Position numbers and translations under genes: made by a program | In this document: positions 14,169 to 15,102 of the stretch, piece by piece | Layout: each line of letters starts with the position of its first letter | Position numbering within the stretch: the first letter of the stretch is position 1 | NCBI GenBank assembly: GCA_964585575.1 | Contig: CAZPEM010000079.1 | Coordinates: 1-15,102, forward strand | DNA length: 15,102 nt | From: UBA4655 sp964585575 | Lineage (GTDB): Bacteria > Planctomycetota > Planctomycetia > Pirellulales > UBA1268 | Direction of reading: 5' to 3' | The notes under the pieces: model-generated | The model's database searches: none | What the model saw: only the letters and a program-made list of their open reading frames with translations | Told to the model about the DNA's origin: nothing

Positions 14169-14197
14169 TTAGATCGGCCGCCGAAAGTTGTGTCAAG
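14169..14197 (-). promoter_or_regulatory. Sigma70-type promoter of the PEP-CTERM / sulfotransferase operon
   Basis: On the minus strand TTGACA (14197-14192, a perfect -35) and TCTAAT (14174-14169, 5/6 of the -10) are separated by exactly 17 bases. Transcription would start near 14162, giving a leader of about 54 nt before the start codon at 14108. Confidence 0.75.
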
Positions 14198-14264
14198 CGT
14201 TCGCCCGGTGCGGTTTTTTTGGGGAAATCTCAGCGGTGTCCAGCTGGGGAGCGCCGTTCGTGTA

Positions 14265-14338
14265 CCGTTCTTCTGTACATAACCGCTAGCCGCCTGACCG
14301 AGTCGAGCGTAGCGAGACGAGGGCGGGCACCCCCCGGA
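14265..14338 (+). repeat. Dispersed repeat, copy 2
   Basis: Shares CGAGTCGAGCGTAGCGA...ACGAGGGC with 563-636 in the same orientation. Here it lies just upstream of the IS256 remnant. Confidence 0.5.
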
Positions 14339-14409
14339 GGCCCGAGTTGAAGAGGTGGGCCATCGAGGTTTTCTTGGAAGTGTCTTGCTCCACCAAGAAC
14401 GAACCTGCG

Positions 14410-15002
14410 ATGACCCACCAACATGAAGGTGCTGTCCTTGAAGCCGTCACGAGAATTTTGATGGAGCATGGCCTTGATCGAGCATGGCCCTGCGGCCATG
14501 GCCTCGGCCTATTCCATCATCAACTGTGCGATTCAGAACCCCCATCAGTCGGGCCGCCGCCGAGCTCGACGAAGAGCCGGCCGTTTGGCGGAACCGGCCT
14601 CTCAGCGAGGTCACCTATCTGATCCTCGACTCCAAGTACGAAAAGGTCCGGCATGGCGGGGCGTGCGACGGATTGTCAATGCGGACGATGCTGCCGAAGC
14701 CGACCCACGACTCAAGGCTACGGTCGGCCGCCACCACGAGGCCGCACCCGACTTCGCCAGCTGGCTCGAAGCCAACATCACCGAAGCCCTCACTGTGTTT
14801 GCCTTCCCTGGCGCCCATCGACGGAGGCTGCGAACCAGATACGGACTCGCGCGACTCAAATAAAGAGATCAAACGACGGATACGAGTCGAAACGCTCTTC
14901 CCGAACGAGGCGTCGCTCCTGCGACTCGCCTCCGCCGTGCTCTCAGAGGTCAGTGACGATTGGGAAACCGAACGACCCTAGCTGACCATGGAAGCCAGAT
15001 GA
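14410..15002 (+). pseudogene. Decayed IS256-family transposase
   Basis: Recognisable pieces of one transposase appear in order but in three frames: the start MTHQHEGAVLEAVTRILMEH, then MASAYSII, then WRNRPLSEVTYLILDSKYEK (core with a catalytic-region Asp), then APDFASWLEANITEALTVF, and finally EIKRRIRVETLFPNEASLL. Internal deletions remove most of the catalytic domain: about 590 bp remain of the roughly 1.2 kb expected. A 16-bp tandem duplication at 14464-14489 shifts the frame, an extra base near 14862 shifts it again, and TAG at 14979 replaces a tyrosine codon before the ancestral TGA at 15000-15002. Similarity to the left-edge remnant continues to 15047. It cannot encode an active enzyme. 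Confidence 0.9.
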
Positions 15003-15102
15003 CCCACCTCTGAAAACCGGGATTTACAGATGGGGTGTTGCTTTATCTTGGAAAGGGGAATTCATTCCGCCTCGAAGCTTTACGCTTGCGACCGTAACCA
15101 AT

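Larger units (their letters stand above)
14109..14409. other. Operon leader and promoter region, dispersed repeat
   Basis: No gene seen. It contains the promoter and leader of the PEP-CTERM operon, dispersed-repeat copy 2, and about 70 bp before the IS256 transposase start that may include its left end; no terminal repeat could be recognised there. Confidence 0.5.

Overview
The window looks like an accessory region of a planctomycete chromosome, probably from the Pirellulales or a near relative. The base composition is GC-rich. One protein has a PEP-CTERM-like sorting tail after a long basic N-terminus, and a second such tail survives as a fragment. There is a DUF1257 remnant, a broken surface-protein start with an LE-x-R-IVL motif, and a soluble AlkP-superfamily/TPR/sulfotransferase fusion, all typical of that phylum in my recollection. 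No rRNA, tRNA or CRISPR array was seen. Family names come from recognising sequence patterns; no search was run.

Layout. Positions 60-491 encode a small secreted protein resembling the N-terminal accessory module of DUF1080 proteins. Next comes a gene-free stretch with a REP-like hairpin, then the 3' end of a dead IS256-family transposase (894-1130, minus) abutted by an apparently intact IS1380-family element (1131-2994) with visible terminal repeats. A secreted leucine-rich-like repeat protein (3365-4075, minus) sits between two copies of an 88% identical 116-bp direct repeat. An RRM RNA-binding protein (minus) with a clear terminator follows, then a GNAT acetyltransferase (plus) converging on a nicotinamidase (minus).

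Positions 6358-8250 are a genomic graveyard: a small membrane protein followed by fragments of an IS256 transposase, a PEP-CTERM protein, an unnamed planctomycete family, a surface protein and a DUF1257 gene, most cut at abrupt junctions. The DUF1257 fragment is the last member of a minus-strand cluster beginning with a possible ADP-ribosyltransferase-like protein (8510-9034) and a 57-residue membrane protein (8294-8467). Then come a DUF433/DUF5615 toxin-antitoxin pair with a palindrome over its likely promoter, and a GIY-YIG domain protein.

The right third holds a two-gene minus-strand operon: a consensus sigma70-type promoter (14169-14197), a PEP-CTERM protein, and 26 nt later the 897-residue phosphodiesterase/TPR/sulfotransferase fusion. 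This is the most interesting functional unit. The window ends with a decayed IS256 transposase (14410-15002, plus), inverted relative to the one at the left edge, so the cargo between them is bracketed by related IS256 remnants.
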